A model generated the notes under the pieces. It searched no databases. It was given only the letters and a program-made list of their open reading frames with translations, and had not been told where the DNA came from. Shown here one piece after another: positions 1 through 8,337 of a stretch of DNA of 64,000 bases. A program made the position numbers and the translations under genes. The stretch is from Cypionkella sp049896245 (GTDB lineage Bacteria > Pseudomonadota > Alphaproteobacteria > Rhodobacterales > Rhodobacteraceae): positions 62,001 to 126,000 of the forward strand of contig NZ_JAFCTX010000011.1 in the NCBI RefSeq assembly GCF_049896245.1, in the 5' to 3' direction. Position 1 is the stretch's first letter. Each line of letters opens with the position of its first letter.

Positions 1-1202
1 AGCGCGCCGCCCACCGCTGGAGCAACAATCCCGGTCAGGCTGGAACGGAACGCCAGAAAAGTACCGCCTGCGCCGATAAACTCCGCCTCCAGCCCGGCCC
101 GCAAACACCCAGAAATCCGCGCCCAATGCTGAGTGCCGTGGCGGTTAGCATGGGCGCGGATCGCTGCGGCAGTGATCAGATTGCACAACGGATAGACCCA
201 GTTCGGCTCACACGGCAACAGGCCAAGGCGGGAGGTTTCGTACTGTCGGGTCAGAGTTTCGATGATTTGCGGCTGGCTGTAGGCAAAGCTTTGCCCGCCA
301 CTGACCTGCACCTGTGTTGCATCAAACGGATAGCCGCAGGCATTGGCGCGCAGCGCGATTTGGGCGGCGACAAAGCCTGCATACATGATATTGCCCTGCC
401 GGATTGGATCGGGGTCATGGCGCAGATTGCCCCAGAGGTTTTCCCATGCCCAATAGCGCCAGACTTTCGGATTTTGTATCTTGATCAGCAGGTTATCCTG
501 CGCCTGATGTAGATAGCCCTTACAGGCGGGGGCGTATTGTGCCTGCACCAGCGCCAGCGCGAAGGCTACAAAATTCACCTGATAGCGCAAGGCTGCGGTC
601 TGAAACGGATCACGATGCTCAAAGCCGTTGAAGGTCTCTACGGGTTGCAAGGCGCGGTCCAAGAGCAGGCGCAGGCGGGCAAGATCGGCGGGAGACAAAG
701 CGTCGGCGGATGGGGGTGGTGCGGGCAGGGCGGGGCAGACGGCAAGATGCGCGTTCAGCCGCAGCCGATGGTTTTTTGCTCGGTACAGGGCGTGGTGCTG
801 CCAGAGCCACAGCGCCGCAAAACCCAGTATAATCAGCACGGGCACGGTTGATTTTTGCGAAGGCGAGGGGGTGTTTTCCACTGCCAGCCAAGCTGCGCCC
901 AGCCAAACCATCGGCGGTAGCAGCACATTGCCGGTGGCAAACCAGATCAGCAGGGCCACGCCGAACAGCGCACCACCCGCCAGCATCGACCAACCTGCGG
1001 CAAAGCCCGCCCCCGGTGCCATCAGCCCCAGCGCAAAGCCTGCCCAAGTCGCAGGTGCCAGCAGCAGCAGCGCCACCGCTATGCCATACAGCACGACATA
1101 GATCGCAACACTACGCCGCAACAGCCTGCGGGTTTGCGGGCCATGCAGATGGGTCAATTTGGGAAACAGCGAGGGATCTGCGTTTGGCAAACTACTTTGC
1201 AT
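1..1202 (-). CDS. Linalool dehydratase/isomerase-like membrane protein (3' partial)
   Basis: Starts at the ATG at 1202 and runs off the left edge, so about 400 residues are visible. Residues about 27-150 hold several hydrophobic membrane segments. The part from about residue 200 resembles the alpha/alpha-barrel of linalool dehydratase/isomerase: a W-x2-W-x-W-E-N stretch near residue 250, then GNIMYAGF, then CEPNWVYPLC. The two cysteines (331 and 340) have the same spacing, within the same CEP...C frame, as the active-site cysteine pair of the characterised terpene enzyme. That match is from memory of the family. Substrate is unknown; a terpene or allylic alcohol is only a suggestion. The start codon lies inside a palindrome shared with the upstream operon (see 1195-1209). 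A GGAG lies 10 nt before the ATG. The gene follows the winged-helix regulator by 26 nt and is probably co-transcribed with it. Confidence 0.75.
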   Translation of the reverse strand, partial: MQSSLPNADPSLFPKLTHLHGPQTRRLLRRSVAIYVVLYGIAVALLLLAPATWAGFALGLMAPGAGFAAGWSMLAGGALFGVALLIWFATGNVLLPPMVWLGAAWLAVENTPSPSQKSTVPVLIILGFAALWLWQHHALYRAKNHRLRLNAHLAVCPALPAPPPSADALSPADLARLRLLLDRALQPVETFNGFEHRDPFQTAALRYQVNFVAFALALVQAQYAPACKGYLHQAQDNLLIKIQNPKVWRYWAWENLWGNLRHDPDPIRQGNIMYAGFVAAQIALRANACGYPFDATQVQVSGGQSFAYSQPQIIETLTRQYETSRLGLLPCEPNWVYPLCNLITAAAIRAHANRHGTQHWARISGCLRAGLEAEFIGAGGTFLAFRSSLTGIVAPAVGGA

Positions 1203-1209
1203 TGTAAAG
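1195..1209. promoter_or_regulatory. Candidate operator overlapping the LDI-like start codon
   Basis: CTTTGCATTGTAAAG is an imperfect palindrome (CTTTGC-N3-GTAAAG) covering the ATG at 1200-1202. It matches 14 of 15 bases of the palindrome at 2210-2224 (read on the other strand). The likely binder is the winged-helix protein encoded between the two sites; this is inferred from symmetry and position. Confidence 0.5.
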
Positions 1210-1228
1210 TTACTCCACAAATAAAAGC

Positions 1229-1600
1229 TCAGACCAAATCCGGTTCGGCATCGGGAAATGTGGCGGTCAAACTGGCGGGCAAGGGGGCCGCGTCTCGCAG
1301 CACCTGCTCTAGCACGCTCAGATATTCCAGAAACTGCTGCTGTCCAGCGGGCGTGATCGTCACCGTCGTAAGGGGTCGGTTGTCATCATAGCCCTTCACC
1401 GCAGCAACCAGCCCAGCATCCTGCAACACCTTCATATGGCGGCTTAAATTGCCATCGGTCAGGCCGCAATGCTGCTTCAATTCGGTGAACGACAGCCCCT
1501 TAGGATGGGTGATCAGCGCGGTAAGCAGACTGAGGCGCGCCTTTTCATGCATCACCCGGTCCAGCCCGTCATAGGCATATCGGGCGGTAGGTTTAACCAT
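1229..1600 (-). CDS. Winged-helix transcriptional regulator (HTH_34/ArsR-like)
   Basis: 123 residues. A helix-turn-helix is visible at residues about 38-62 (LSFTELKQHCGLTDGNLSRH), followed by a wing with an RPLTTVTITPAG strand, typical of the short single-domain winged-helix repressors grouped with MarR/ArsR proteins. I chose the ATG at 1600, which gives the usual N-terminus; it overlaps the end of the upstream membrane-protein gene by 8 nt (ATGGTTAA), implying translational coupling. Regulators of this type usually sense a small ligand or a partner protein; neither can be seen here. Two near-identical palindromes, at 2210-2224 ahead of the coupled membrane-protein gene and at 1195-1209 ahead of the next gene, are the natural candidates for its binding sites. 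Confidence 0.8.
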   Translation of the reverse strand: MVKPTARYAYDGLDRVMHEKARLSLLTALITHPKGLSFTELKQHCGLTDGNLSRHMKVLQDAGLVAAVKGYDDNRPLTTVTITPAGQQQFLEYLSVLEQVLRDAAPLPASLTATFPDAEPDLV

Positions 1601-2189
1601 GATCGCGCCCCGCGAGATAGAGACACAGCGCAACCAGAAGCTGCCCCAGACCAAACGGCAGCCCCATCAGCCACGGCGATAGCCCAGCCTCACTCGCCAA
1701 AATCAGCGACCCAAGCCCGGCCAGAAAATACCATGCCCCGGCAATCCGCAGGCTGGCAGGCAGCCGCGCACCCGCGCTGAACAGAGCAAGAGCGATCAGA
1801 ATCTGCCACAATCCGGGCAGCAGCCACATCGCCTCGGGTGCGAAGCGATAGAGCACCGCCGCAATGCTGGCCCCGGCCAGACCGGCGGGCAGGAAGGCTT
1901 CCGCCATGCCCCAGAGGAACGGACCAGCCAGCCCGCCATGGTAACGCTTGGACAAAGCCCACATTTCCGCCCCGATCAGCGCCAGCGACAGCACTGCAAC
2001 CCCAAGCCACAGCGCGAAATATGTGGCCACCGCCTGCACAGCCTGTTGATTTTGCCACATCGCCGCGATCAGTGCTAAAACCCCGGTCAGCGCCACCACC
2101 GCAGGCCCAAAGCCGCGAAACAACCGCGCGCCCGCAATCTGATTGCGGATGGTGGCGATGTCGGCAAGGGCGCGGTTGATTTCGGTCAT
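1593..2189 (-). CDS. Small multi-pass membrane protein
   Basis: 198 residues with about six hydrophobic segments (residues about 30-50, 60-80, 95-120, 130-150, 155-172, 175-190). It starts at the ATG at 2189 (MTEINRALADIATIRNQIAG), because the upstream extension is not coding-like. Its stop overlaps the start of the winged-helix regulator, so the two are made together. I do not recognise the family with certainty. The pairing of a small membrane protein with a winged-helix regulator recurs in bacteria and could serve as membrane sensing of a signal, but nothing in the sequence proves this. A palindrome at 2210-2224 sits just upstream, in the position of an operator. Confidence 0.7.
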   Translation of the reverse strand: MTEINRALADIATIRNQIAGARLFRGFGPAVVALTGVLALIAAMWQNQQAVQAVATYFALWLGVAVLSLALIGAEMWALSKRYHGGLAGPFLWGMAEAFLPAGLAGASIAAVLYRFAPEAMWLLPGLWQILIALALFSAGARLPASLRIAGAWYFLAGLGSLILASEAGLSPWLMGLPFGLGQLLVALCLYLAGRDHG

Positions 2190-2209
2190 ACCGCTTCCTA
2201 GCACGCAAA

Positions 2210-2224
2210 CTTTGCAATGCAAAG
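2210..2224. promoter_or_regulatory. Candidate operator upstream of membrane protein/regulator pair
   Basis: CTTTGCAATGCAAAG is a perfect CTTTGC-N3-GCAAAG palindrome, 21 nt before the ATG at 2189. An overlapping second inverted repeat, GCAAAGCACTTTGC, extends to 2232. It is nearly identical to the site at 1195-1209. Confidence 0.55.
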
Positions 2225-2235
2225 CACTTTGCGCG

Positions 2236-3444
2236 TTACTGATACCGCAACGCCTCAATCGGATCGAGCCGCGCCGCCCTGCGTGCTGGGAAGTAACCGA
2301 ACACCACCCCGATCAGCGCCGAAAACCCAAAGGCCAGCGCCACCACCGCGCCCGAAGGCGCAAACGGGATCGCCATGAACACCGAACCGCCATAGGCAAT
2401 CGCCAAACCCAAGCCGATGCCAATCGCCCCGCCGAGCAGCGACAGCACCACCGCTTCCACCAGAAACTGCAGCAAAACCTGCCCGGCACTGGCGCCCACC
2501 GCCAGCCTTATACCGATCTCGCGGGTGCGTTCCGTCACCGACACCAGCATGATGTTCATGATGCCAATGCCGCCGACCAACAGGCTGACCGCCGCCACTG
2601 ATGAGAGCAGCCCGGTCAGCACGGTATTGATACCGCCGAGCATATTTGACAGCTCTTTGCTGTCGGAAACGCTGAAATTATCCGGTTGGGTCAGCCCGAT
2701 CCGCCGCCGCTCGCGCAGCACCGATTGCACCGCCGCGATGCCATCCTCCGCGCTGACCGATTTGCGCAAAGCCACCGCGATGCTGTCGACATTGCTGTTT
2801 CCTTCCAGCCGCCGCTGCACCGCCTTCGCGGGCATCAGGACCAGATCATCCTGATCCTGCCCAAAACTGCCCGAGCCGCGCGCAGACAGCACCCCCAGCA
2901 CCTGACAGGCGACGTTTTTCACCCGGATGGTTTGGCCCACCGGATCAGAATTGCCGAACAAAGTGGTCGCCACGGTTTGGCCCAGCACACAAACCGCCGA
3001 CCCGGCACTTTCTTCATGCGGCTCAAAACTGCGCCCCGTCCGCATGGCCCAGTTCTGCACGCGGGTGTAATCATTGCTGGTGCCGTAAACCTGCGTCGCC
3101 ACATTGGCATTGCCGAACACCACGGTTTGCCCGGAACTGACCACGGGGGCGGCAAAGCCGACCACGGGCAATTCCGCCAAAGCCTCGGCATCTTTCAGGC
3201 TAAACCGCGGCGCTTGCGCGCCTCCGGTCGGCGGGCCAAACCCGCGCGTGCCGGGGCGCACCGTCAGCACATTGGTGCCCAAAGCCGCCACACTGGCGCT
3301 GACTTGCGCCGATGATCCCTGCCCAATCGTCACCATCGCAATCACCGCAGCAACGCCGATCACCACACCCAGCACGGTCAGAAACGTGCGCAGCTTGTTG
3401 CGGATGATGGTGGTGAAGGCGAGGGTTATAGTCTCCCACAGCAT
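2236..3444 (-). CDS. MacB-type ABC transporter permease
   Basis: 402 residues. An N-terminal membrane helix (about 20-42, RTFLTVLGVVIGVAAVIAMVTIG) is followed by a large periplasmic MacB_PCD domain and then three C-terminal helices of an FtsX-like domain with the TERTREIGIRLAVGAS signature. This is the architecture of tripartite efflux permeases that act from the periplasm. It starts at the ATG at 3444, one nt after the stop of the ATPase gene, rather than at upstream in-frame codons. With the adjacent ATPase and HlyD-like adaptor it forms a complete MacAB-like inner-membrane unit; no outer-membrane channel gene is in view. The substrate (peptide, lipid, macrolide or siderophore in various relatives) cannot be read from sequence. 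Confidence 0.92.
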   Translation of the reverse strand: MLWETITLAFTTIIRNKLRTFLTVLGVVIGVAAVIAMVTIGQGSSAQVSASVAALGTNVLTVRPGTRGFGPPTGGAQAPRFSLKDAEALAELPVVGFAAPVVSSGQTVVFGNANVATQVYGTSNDYTRVQNWAMRTGRSFEPHEESAGSAVCVLGQTVATTLFGNSDPVGQTIRVKNVACQVLGVLSARGSGSFGQDQDDLVLMPAKAVQRRLEGNSNVDSIAVALRKSVSAEDGIAAVQSVLRERRRIGLTQPDNFSVSDSKELSNMLGGINTVLTGLLSSVAAVSLLVGGIGIMNIMLVSVTERTREIGIRLAVGASAGQVLLQFLVEAVVLSLLGGAIGIGLGLAIAYGGSVFMAIPFAPSGAVVALAFGFSALIGVVFGYFPARRAARLDPIEALRYQ

Positions 3445-3445
3445 C

Positions 3446-4153
3446 TCAGGCGCTCCGCTGCATGGAGGCAGGGGTGGCCTCATCTCGGCTGAGTTTGCCA
3501 TCGGTGAATACCAGCAAACGTTGCGCATAGGCCGCGATGTCTTCCTCATGCGTCACCATTACAATGGTGATGCCGTCGCGGTTCAACGCTTGCAACAACT
3601 GCATGATCTCATGGCTGCGCTGGCTGTCGAGGTTGCCGGTGGGCTCATCCGCCAGGATCACCATCGGATCGCTGGCCAGCGCGCGGGCAATCGCCACCCG
3701 TTGCTGTTGGCCGCCTGACAACTGCGAGGGATCATGGCCCTCACGCCCCTGCAATCCAACCTTTTGCAAGGCCAATCGTGCCCGGGCCACCCGCTGCGCT
3801 TTCGGCAAGCCCTTATAGATCAACGGCAATTCGACATTCTCTAACGCCGATTGCCGCGCCAACAGGTTAAAGCCCTGAAACACAAACCCCAAGCAATGCC
3901 TGCGCAACAACGCCCGGCGGTCTTGGTCAAGATCCTGCACCTCAACCCCCTGAAACAGATATTTCCCCGCCGAGGGCCGATCCAGACAACCGATGATATT
4001 CATCGCGGTGGATTTGCCCGACCCCGAAGGCCCCATGATCGCGACAAACTCGCCGCGCCCGATGCTCAGATCCACCCGATCCAGCGCCCGCACCTCTGCC
4101 TCGCCGCGCCCATAACTGCGCGATACCTCGGAAAACTGCAGCAGCGGCACCAT
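3446..4153 (-). CDS. ABC transporter ATP-binding protein (MacB/LolD class)
   Basis: 235 residues with all nucleotide-binding motifs: Walker A GPSGSGKST, signature LSGGQQQR, Walker B VILADEP and the H-loop VMVTHEE. Sequence type is that of the MacB/LolD/FtsE group that drives mechanotransmission permeases. The ATG at 4153 shares its A with the TGA of the HlyD-like gene (TGATG), so the two are translationally coupled; a TTG one codon earlier is less likely. It energises the permease encoded immediately downstream. Confidence 0.93.
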   Translation of the reverse strand: MVPLLQFSEVSRSYGRGEAEVRALDRVDLSIGRGEFVAIMGPSGSGKSTAMNIIGCLDRPSAGKYLFQGVEVQDLDQDRRALLRRHCLGFVFQGFNLLARQSALENVELPLIYKGLPKAQRVARARLALQKVGLQGREGHDPSQLSGGQQQRVAIARALASDPMVILADEPTGNLDSQRSHEIMQLLQALNRDGITIVMVTHEEDIAAYAQRLLVFTDGKLSRDEATPASMQRSA

Positions 4154-5400
4154 CAACGCGATCCTGCGGTTTGATCGGTGATCACCGCATCACCCATCGC
4201 CAGATCGCCTGTCACGACAGTGGCGCGCCCATCCGTCGCCCCCAAGCTCACCGCCACCTCAACCGGAGCCCCGGCCCGCAACAGCCAGACCGACTTGCCG
4301 CTGCCAAGGCCAGACGCGCCACGACCGCTCCGCGTCGGCAGGATCAATCCAACCAGACCACCAGAAGGCCCGCGCCCAGCTTCTTGCACAGGCGGCGCAT
4401 ACCGCAAAGCTGCATTCGGCACCAAGAGCGCGCCCAGCACCTTATCCACCGTGATCGCCGCCGTCGCCGTCATGCCGGGGCGCAGCAGACCATTCGGGTT
4501 GGCGACCGACAGCACCGCTTTGTAAGTCACCACCTCGTTGGTGGTTTCCGGCGCGAACCGCACTTGCGTGATCACCGCCGGAAAGCTTTGGCCCGGATAG
4601 GCCTCTACCGTGAAATCTGCCACATCGCCGACCTTGACCTTGCCAATATCGGCCTCGTCAATATCGACCAGCAGTTGCATCCGCTCCAGATCTTCCGCCA
4701 GCTTGAACAGCACGGGGGCCTCAAAGCTTGCCGCTACGATCTGCCCGGCTTCGGCGGTGCGATCCAACACCACACCATTGATCGGGCTGCGAATTTCAGC
4801 CTTGCCCAGATCGGCGCTGACCAGATCGAGATTGGCCTCTGCCAAGGTTAAATCCGCCCGCGCGATCTCCACCGCCGCCTGCGCGCGCTGATCGCTGGCC
4901 TCATAGCCCACCATATCCTTGCGCGTCGCCACCCCGCGCGCCGCCAACTCCTGCTGGGTTTTCAACACCGCCGCCGCTTCTCGCGCCGAAGCCTCGGCTT
5001 GCGTCACCCGCGCCTTGGCCGAAGCCAGTTGCGCGCCGGCGTTATCGACTTGTGCGGTCAGCTTGGTGGCATCCAACTGCGCCAGCACTTGACCGATTTT
5101 GACGGTATCGTTGTAATCCACCGAAACGCTGGCCAAAGTGCCGGACAACTCCGAAGACACCTCCACTTCCGTGGTCGGCTGCACCGTCCCGGTCGCCGTC
5201 ACCACCACCACAAGATCGCCCGTGGCAACCGCTTCGGTGGTATAGCGCACCTCTGCCGCCCCGGCCTTGCTGCCCATATAATACCAGCCCGCAGCCACCG
5301 CCAAAACCGCCAGCAGCAACACCACCCAAGGCCAGCGCCGCCGTCTGGCCGCACTCCCCGCCAACATTCTGGCAATGTCATCGCTGCTTTGCATCTGCAC
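4153..5400 (-). CDS. HlyD/MacA-family periplasmic adaptor
   Basis: 415 residues. A positively charged N-terminus (ARRRR) is followed by one membrane helix at residues about 23-41, then biotinyl-lipoyl-like halves (TTEVEVSSELSGTLASVSV) flanking a coiled-coil hairpin (about 110-200) and a beta-barrel domain. These are membrane-fusion proteins that link an inner-membrane transporter to an outer-membrane exit duct. First gene of a tightly packed three-gene export operon (adaptor, ATPase, permease). The C-terminal part carries a Gly/Ser-rich insert around residue 340 (GRGPSGG, GRGASGLGSG), probably a loop. Start at 5400; an alternative ATG lies two codons downstream. Confidence 0.9.
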   Translation of the reverse strand: MQMQSSDDIARMLAGSAARRRRWPWVVLLLAVLAVAAGWYYMGSKAGAAEVRYTTEAVATGDLVVVVTATGTVQPTTEVEVSSELSGTLASVSVDYNDTVKIGQVLAQLDATKLTAQVDNAGAQLASAKARVTQAEASAREAAAVLKTQQELAARGVATRKDMVGYEASDQRAQAAVEIARADLTLAEANLDLVSADLGKAEIRSPINGVVLDRTAEAGQIVAASFEAPVLFKLAEDLERMQLLVDIDEADIGKVKVGDVADFTVEAYPGQSFPAVITQVRFAPETTNEVVTYKAVLSVANPNGLLRPGMTATAAITVDKVLGALLVPNAALRYAPPVQEAGRGPSGGLVGLILPTRSGRGASGLGSGKSVWLLRAGAPVEVAVSLGATDGRATVVTGDLAMGDAVITDQTAGSR

Positions 5401-5484
5401 CCTTCGCCGCTTTGGGCATTATACGTGCGCCAAAGCCTGTTCCGTCGTTGTCAGATGTGTCGCGCGACAGCTTTGGCAAGCCCC

Positions 5485-5838
5485 TCAACTGCCGCGATAG
5501 GTCGAATAAGCAAAGGGTGAGATCAACAGCGGCACATGATAATGCCCATCGGCATCCGCCACGCCAAACCGGATCGGGATTTCGTCCAAAAACAGCACCT
5601 CACCCGAGGCTTGCCCCGAGGCCATCAGATATTCTCCCGCGCAGAACACCAGCTCATACACCCCGGCCGTCAACGCCTTACCCTCCAACATCGGCGCATC
5701 GGTGCGGCCATCGGCATTGGTCACGGTTTCCGCGATCTTATTGTGGCTTAAGCCGTTGATCCGATACAGCATGATCTTCACCCCGGCCGCAGGCTTGCCC
5801 TTGGCCGTATCCAGCACATGCGTGGTCAACTTGCCCAT
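5485..5838 (-). CDS. uraH: 5-hydroxyisourate hydrolase
   Basis: 117 residues, the normal size for the transthyretin-like hydrolase that converts 5-hydroxyisourate to OHCU after uricase. The diagnostic N-terminal TTHVLDTA (catalytic His) and C-terminal tetrapeptide YRGS are both present. I start at the ATG at 5838, which is preceded by GGGGG at -10 to -6; an ATG at 5850 would add four residues. It is divergent from the puuE-uraD fusion that performs the next step, with a shared 137-nt promoter region. No uricase gene is seen in the window. Confidence 0.93.
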   Translation of the reverse strand: MGKLTTHVLDTAKGKPAAGVKIMLYRINGLSHNKIAETVTNADGRTDAPMLEGKALTAGVYELVFCAGEYLMASGQASGEVLFLDEIPIRFGVADADGHYHVPLLISPFAYSTYRGS

Positions 5839-5922
5839 CTTCGCCCCCATTTTGTGCCAGCCTACCCCAGCTTGCCCGCCGCCGCAGCCCCTGCCAAGCC
5901 GCAAAACTCCTTTCGGGATTAT

Positions 5923-5953
5923 TTGATAAACCCGCGTCGATATTCGATATAGT
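5923..5953 (+). promoter_or_regulatory. Possible promoter of the ureide operon
   Basis: TTGATA (5923-5928) and TATAGT (5948-5953) are separated by 19 nt and lie 22 nt before the puuE ATG; a CAGGAG Shine-Dalgarno is just before the start. The spacer is longer than the ideal 17 nt, so the call is tentative. Confidence 0.35.
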
Positions 5954-5975
5954 CTAAGCCAAACAGGAGTCTGCC

Positions 5976-7391
5976 ATGCCCCGCTACCCCCGCGATTTCC
6001 GAGGCTATGGCCCAGACGCCCCCGATGCCGCTTGGCCAAATGGCGCAAAAATCGCGATATCCTTGGTGCTGAACTACGAAGAAGGCGGCGAGAACAACAT
6101 CCTGCACGGTGATGGTCACTGCGAGGCGTTTCTGTCTGACATCGCAGGGGCTGCGCCTTGGCCGGGTCAGCGCCACTGGAACATGGAATCGATCTACGAT
6201 TACGGCGCGCGCGCCGGCTTCTGGCGACTGCACCGGCTGTTCACCGGCATGGATATTCCGGTGACGATCTACGGCGTCTCCACCGCTTTGGCCCGCAATC
6301 CCGAACAAGTCGCCGCGATGAAATCCGCCGGCTGGGAGATCGCCAGCCACGGGCTGAAATGGGTCGATCACCGCGACATGCCCATCGACGAGGAACGCCG
6401 CCAAATCGCCGAGGCGATCCGCCTGCACACCGAAGTCGTGGGGGATGCCCCGCGCGGCTGGTACACCGGGCGCTGCTCGCTCAACACCGTCGATCTTACC
6501 GCCGAAACCGGTCAATTCGACTGGATATCCGACACCTATGACGACGATCTGCCCTACTGGCGCGAGGTGGGCGACCGCGATCAGCTGGTGATCCCCTACA
6601 CGCTGGAAGCCAACGACATGCGCTTCGCCACGGCCCCCGGCTACATCGAGGGTCAGCAGTTTTTCCAATATCTGAAAGACAGCTTCGACGTGCTTTATGC
6701 CGAGGGCGAACAGGGCAAAGCGAAGATGTTTTCCATCGGCCTGCACTGCCGCCTGATCGGCCGTCCGGGTAAGATCGCAGGGCTCAAGCGCTTCCTCGAC
6801 TATGCAAAATCCCATAATGACGTGTGGTTTCCCAAGCGCATTGAGATTGCCGAGCATTGGGCAAAAACCCATCCCCATAAGCGATTCGAGCGGCCATCGA
6901 CGATGATCCGCGACCGCTTCATCGCCGCCTATGGGAGCATTTTCGAACATTCGCCGTGGATTGCCGACCGCGCCTTTGATCTGGAACTCGGCCCCGCGCA
7001 TGATAGCGCCACAGGCCTGCACAATGCCCTCGCCCGTATGTTCCGCTCGGCCACCCCCGCCGAACGCCTCGGCGTTTTGCAAGCCCACCCCGACCTTGCA
7101 GGCAAACTCGCGGCCGCCAAAGCGCTGACCCCCGAGTCTAGCTCCGAGCAATCTTCGGCTGCGTTGGACGCCCTCACCGACGATGAACGCGCTGAATTTG
7201 AACGCCTAAACACCGCCTATGTCGCCAAACACGGCTTCCCCTTCATCATCGCCGTGCGCGACCATTCCAAAGCGCAAATCTTGCAAGCCTTTGAAACCCG
7301 CATCGCCAACGACACCAAAACCGAATTCAAAACCGCCTGCACCCAGGTCGAACGCATCGCTGAACTGCGCCTGAAGGACATCCTGCCATGA
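5976..7391 (+). CDS. puuE: Bifunctional allantoinase PuuE / OHCU decarboxylase UraD fusion
   Basis: 471 residues with two enzymes in one chain. Residues about 1-305 are a PuuE-type allantoinase of the NodB/polysaccharide-deacetylase fold (NYEEGGENN, ASHGLKWVDHRDM). Residues about 306-471 are OHCU decarboxylase, with HPDLAGKL (the family's catalytic His) and KHGFPFIIAV. OHCU decarboxylase makes S-allantoin and allantoinase opens it to allantoate, so the order of domains is the reverse of the order of reactions. Fusion would pass the product directly between sites. ATG at 5976 follows CAGGAG. The stop overlaps the next ATG by four bases (ATGA), and uraH, which supplies OHCU, is divergent upstream. 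Confidence 0.93.
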   Translation: MPRYPRDFRGYGPDAPDAAWPNGAKIAISLVLNYEEGGENNILHGDGHCEAFLSDIAGAAPWPGQRHWNMESIYDYGARAGFWRLHRLFTGMDIPVTIYGVSTALARNPEQVAAMKSAGWEIASHGLKWVDHRDMPIDEERRQIAEAIRLHTEVVGDAPRGWYTGRCSLNTVDLTAETGQFDWISDTYDDDLPYWREVGDRDQLVIPYTLEANDMRFATAPGYIEGQQFFQYLKDSFDVLYAEGEQGKAKMFSIGLHCRLIGRPGKIAGLKRFLDYAKSHNDVWFPKRIEIAEHWAKTHPHKRFERPSTMIRDRFIAAYGSIFEHSPWIADRAFDLELGPAHDSATGLHNALARMFRSATPAERLGVLQAHPDLAGKLAAAKALTPESSSEQSSAALDALTDDERAEFERLNTAYVAKHGFPFIIAVRDHSKAQILQAFETRIANDTKTEFKTACTQVERIAELRLKDILP

Positions 7392-8230
7392 GCCCCTATT
7401 ACACCCCCCCCGGTGGCCTGCCCGCCCAGACCACGCTGATGACGGGACGTGCGACGTTCACCAATGCCTATGCCTTCATCCCGAAAGGCTGCTTTTCCGA
7501 CATCCTGACCAGTTGCCTGCCGGGCTGGCGGCAGACCAAACTCTGGCTGATCGCGCGCCCGATGTCAGGCTTTTCCGAAACCTTCAGCCAATATGTGATG
7601 GAGGTGCAACCGGGCGGCGGCTCTGACGCTCCCGACGCGGAAACTGGCGCCGAACATTTCCTGTTCATCACCGACGGCCTGATCACCCTGACCATCGACG
7701 GCATCGGCTATGAGCTGGACGCAGGCGGCTACGCCTTCATCCCGCCGGGGGCGACATGGCGCTTGCTTGCCGAAGGCAACGGGCCCGCCCGCTTCCACTG
7801 GCTTCGCAAACTCTATGAACCCGCCCCCGGCGTCGATATCCCGCCCGCCTTCGTGATCAACGAAAAAGACGTGAACCTTACCCTGATGCCTGACACCAAC
7901 GGCGTCTGGGGCACCACGCGCTTCGTCGATCCGGCCGATGTGCGCTACGATGCCCATGTCAACATCGTCACGTTTCAGCCGGGCGGCGTGATTCCGTTTG
8001 AAGAAACCCATGTGATGGAGCACGGGCTTTACGTGCTGGAAGGCAAAGCCGTCTACAAACTCAACCAGGATTGGGTCGAGGTCGAGGCTGGTGATTTCAT
8101 GTGGCTGCGCGCCTATTGCCCGCAAGCCTGCTACGCCGCAGGCCCCGGCCCGTTCCGCTATCTGCTCTACAAAGACGTCAACCGCCACGCCAATTTGCGC
8201 GGCCCCGGAGCCTACCGCCCCAGCCGCTAA
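7388..8230 (+). CDS. allE: (S)-ureidoglycine aminohydrolase (bicupin)
   Basis: 280 residues forming two cupin domains. The C-terminal cupin keeps the manganese site of UGHY enzymes: E-x2-H-x3-H (EETHVMEHG) and a later Gln in YCPQACYA. The family converts S-ureidoglycine, produced from allantoate, to S-ureidoglycolate with release of ammonia. The ATGA overlap with puuE shows translational coupling. An allantoate amidohydrolase, needed between these two steps, is not in the window. The next gene, allA, uses the product. Confidence 0.93.
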   Translation: MSPYYTPPGGLPAQTTLMTGRATFTNAYAFIPKGCFSDILTSCLPGWRQTKLWLIARPMSGFSETFSQYVMEVQPGGGSDAPDAETGAEHFLFITDGLITLTIDGIGYELDAGGYAFIPPGATWRLLAEGNGPARFHWLRKLYEPAPGVDIPPAFVINEKDVNLTLMPDTNGVWGTTRFVDPADVRYDAHVNIVTFQPGGVIPFEETHVMEHGLYVLEGKAVYKLNQDWVEVEAGDFMWLRAYCPQACYAAGPGPFRYLLYKDVNRHANLRGPGAYRPSR

Positions 8231-8291
8231 ATCTATCTAAAACTTATCTAAAATTTGCGTTCATCTGTTCCTAAATATCCCACGGGGAGCG

Positions 8292-8312
8292 CGAGGGGTG
8301 TGAAACCCCTCG
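8292..8312 (+). other. Intercistronic stem-loop
   Basis: CGAGGGGT and ACCCCTCG form a perfect 8-bp stem with a GTGAA loop, followed by GTTTCG, between the aminohydrolase and allA. It could tune allA expression or protect the upstream mRNA end; the short T run makes it a weak terminator at most. Confidence 0.45.
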
Positions 8313-8337
8313 TTTCGCCATAAGCCCAAGGCACACC

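Noticed and set aside
5919..7151. A 410-residue open frame opposite puuE-uraD
   Set aside because: No family motif, and it is the mirror of a well-supported coding frame; high GC produces such frames often here.
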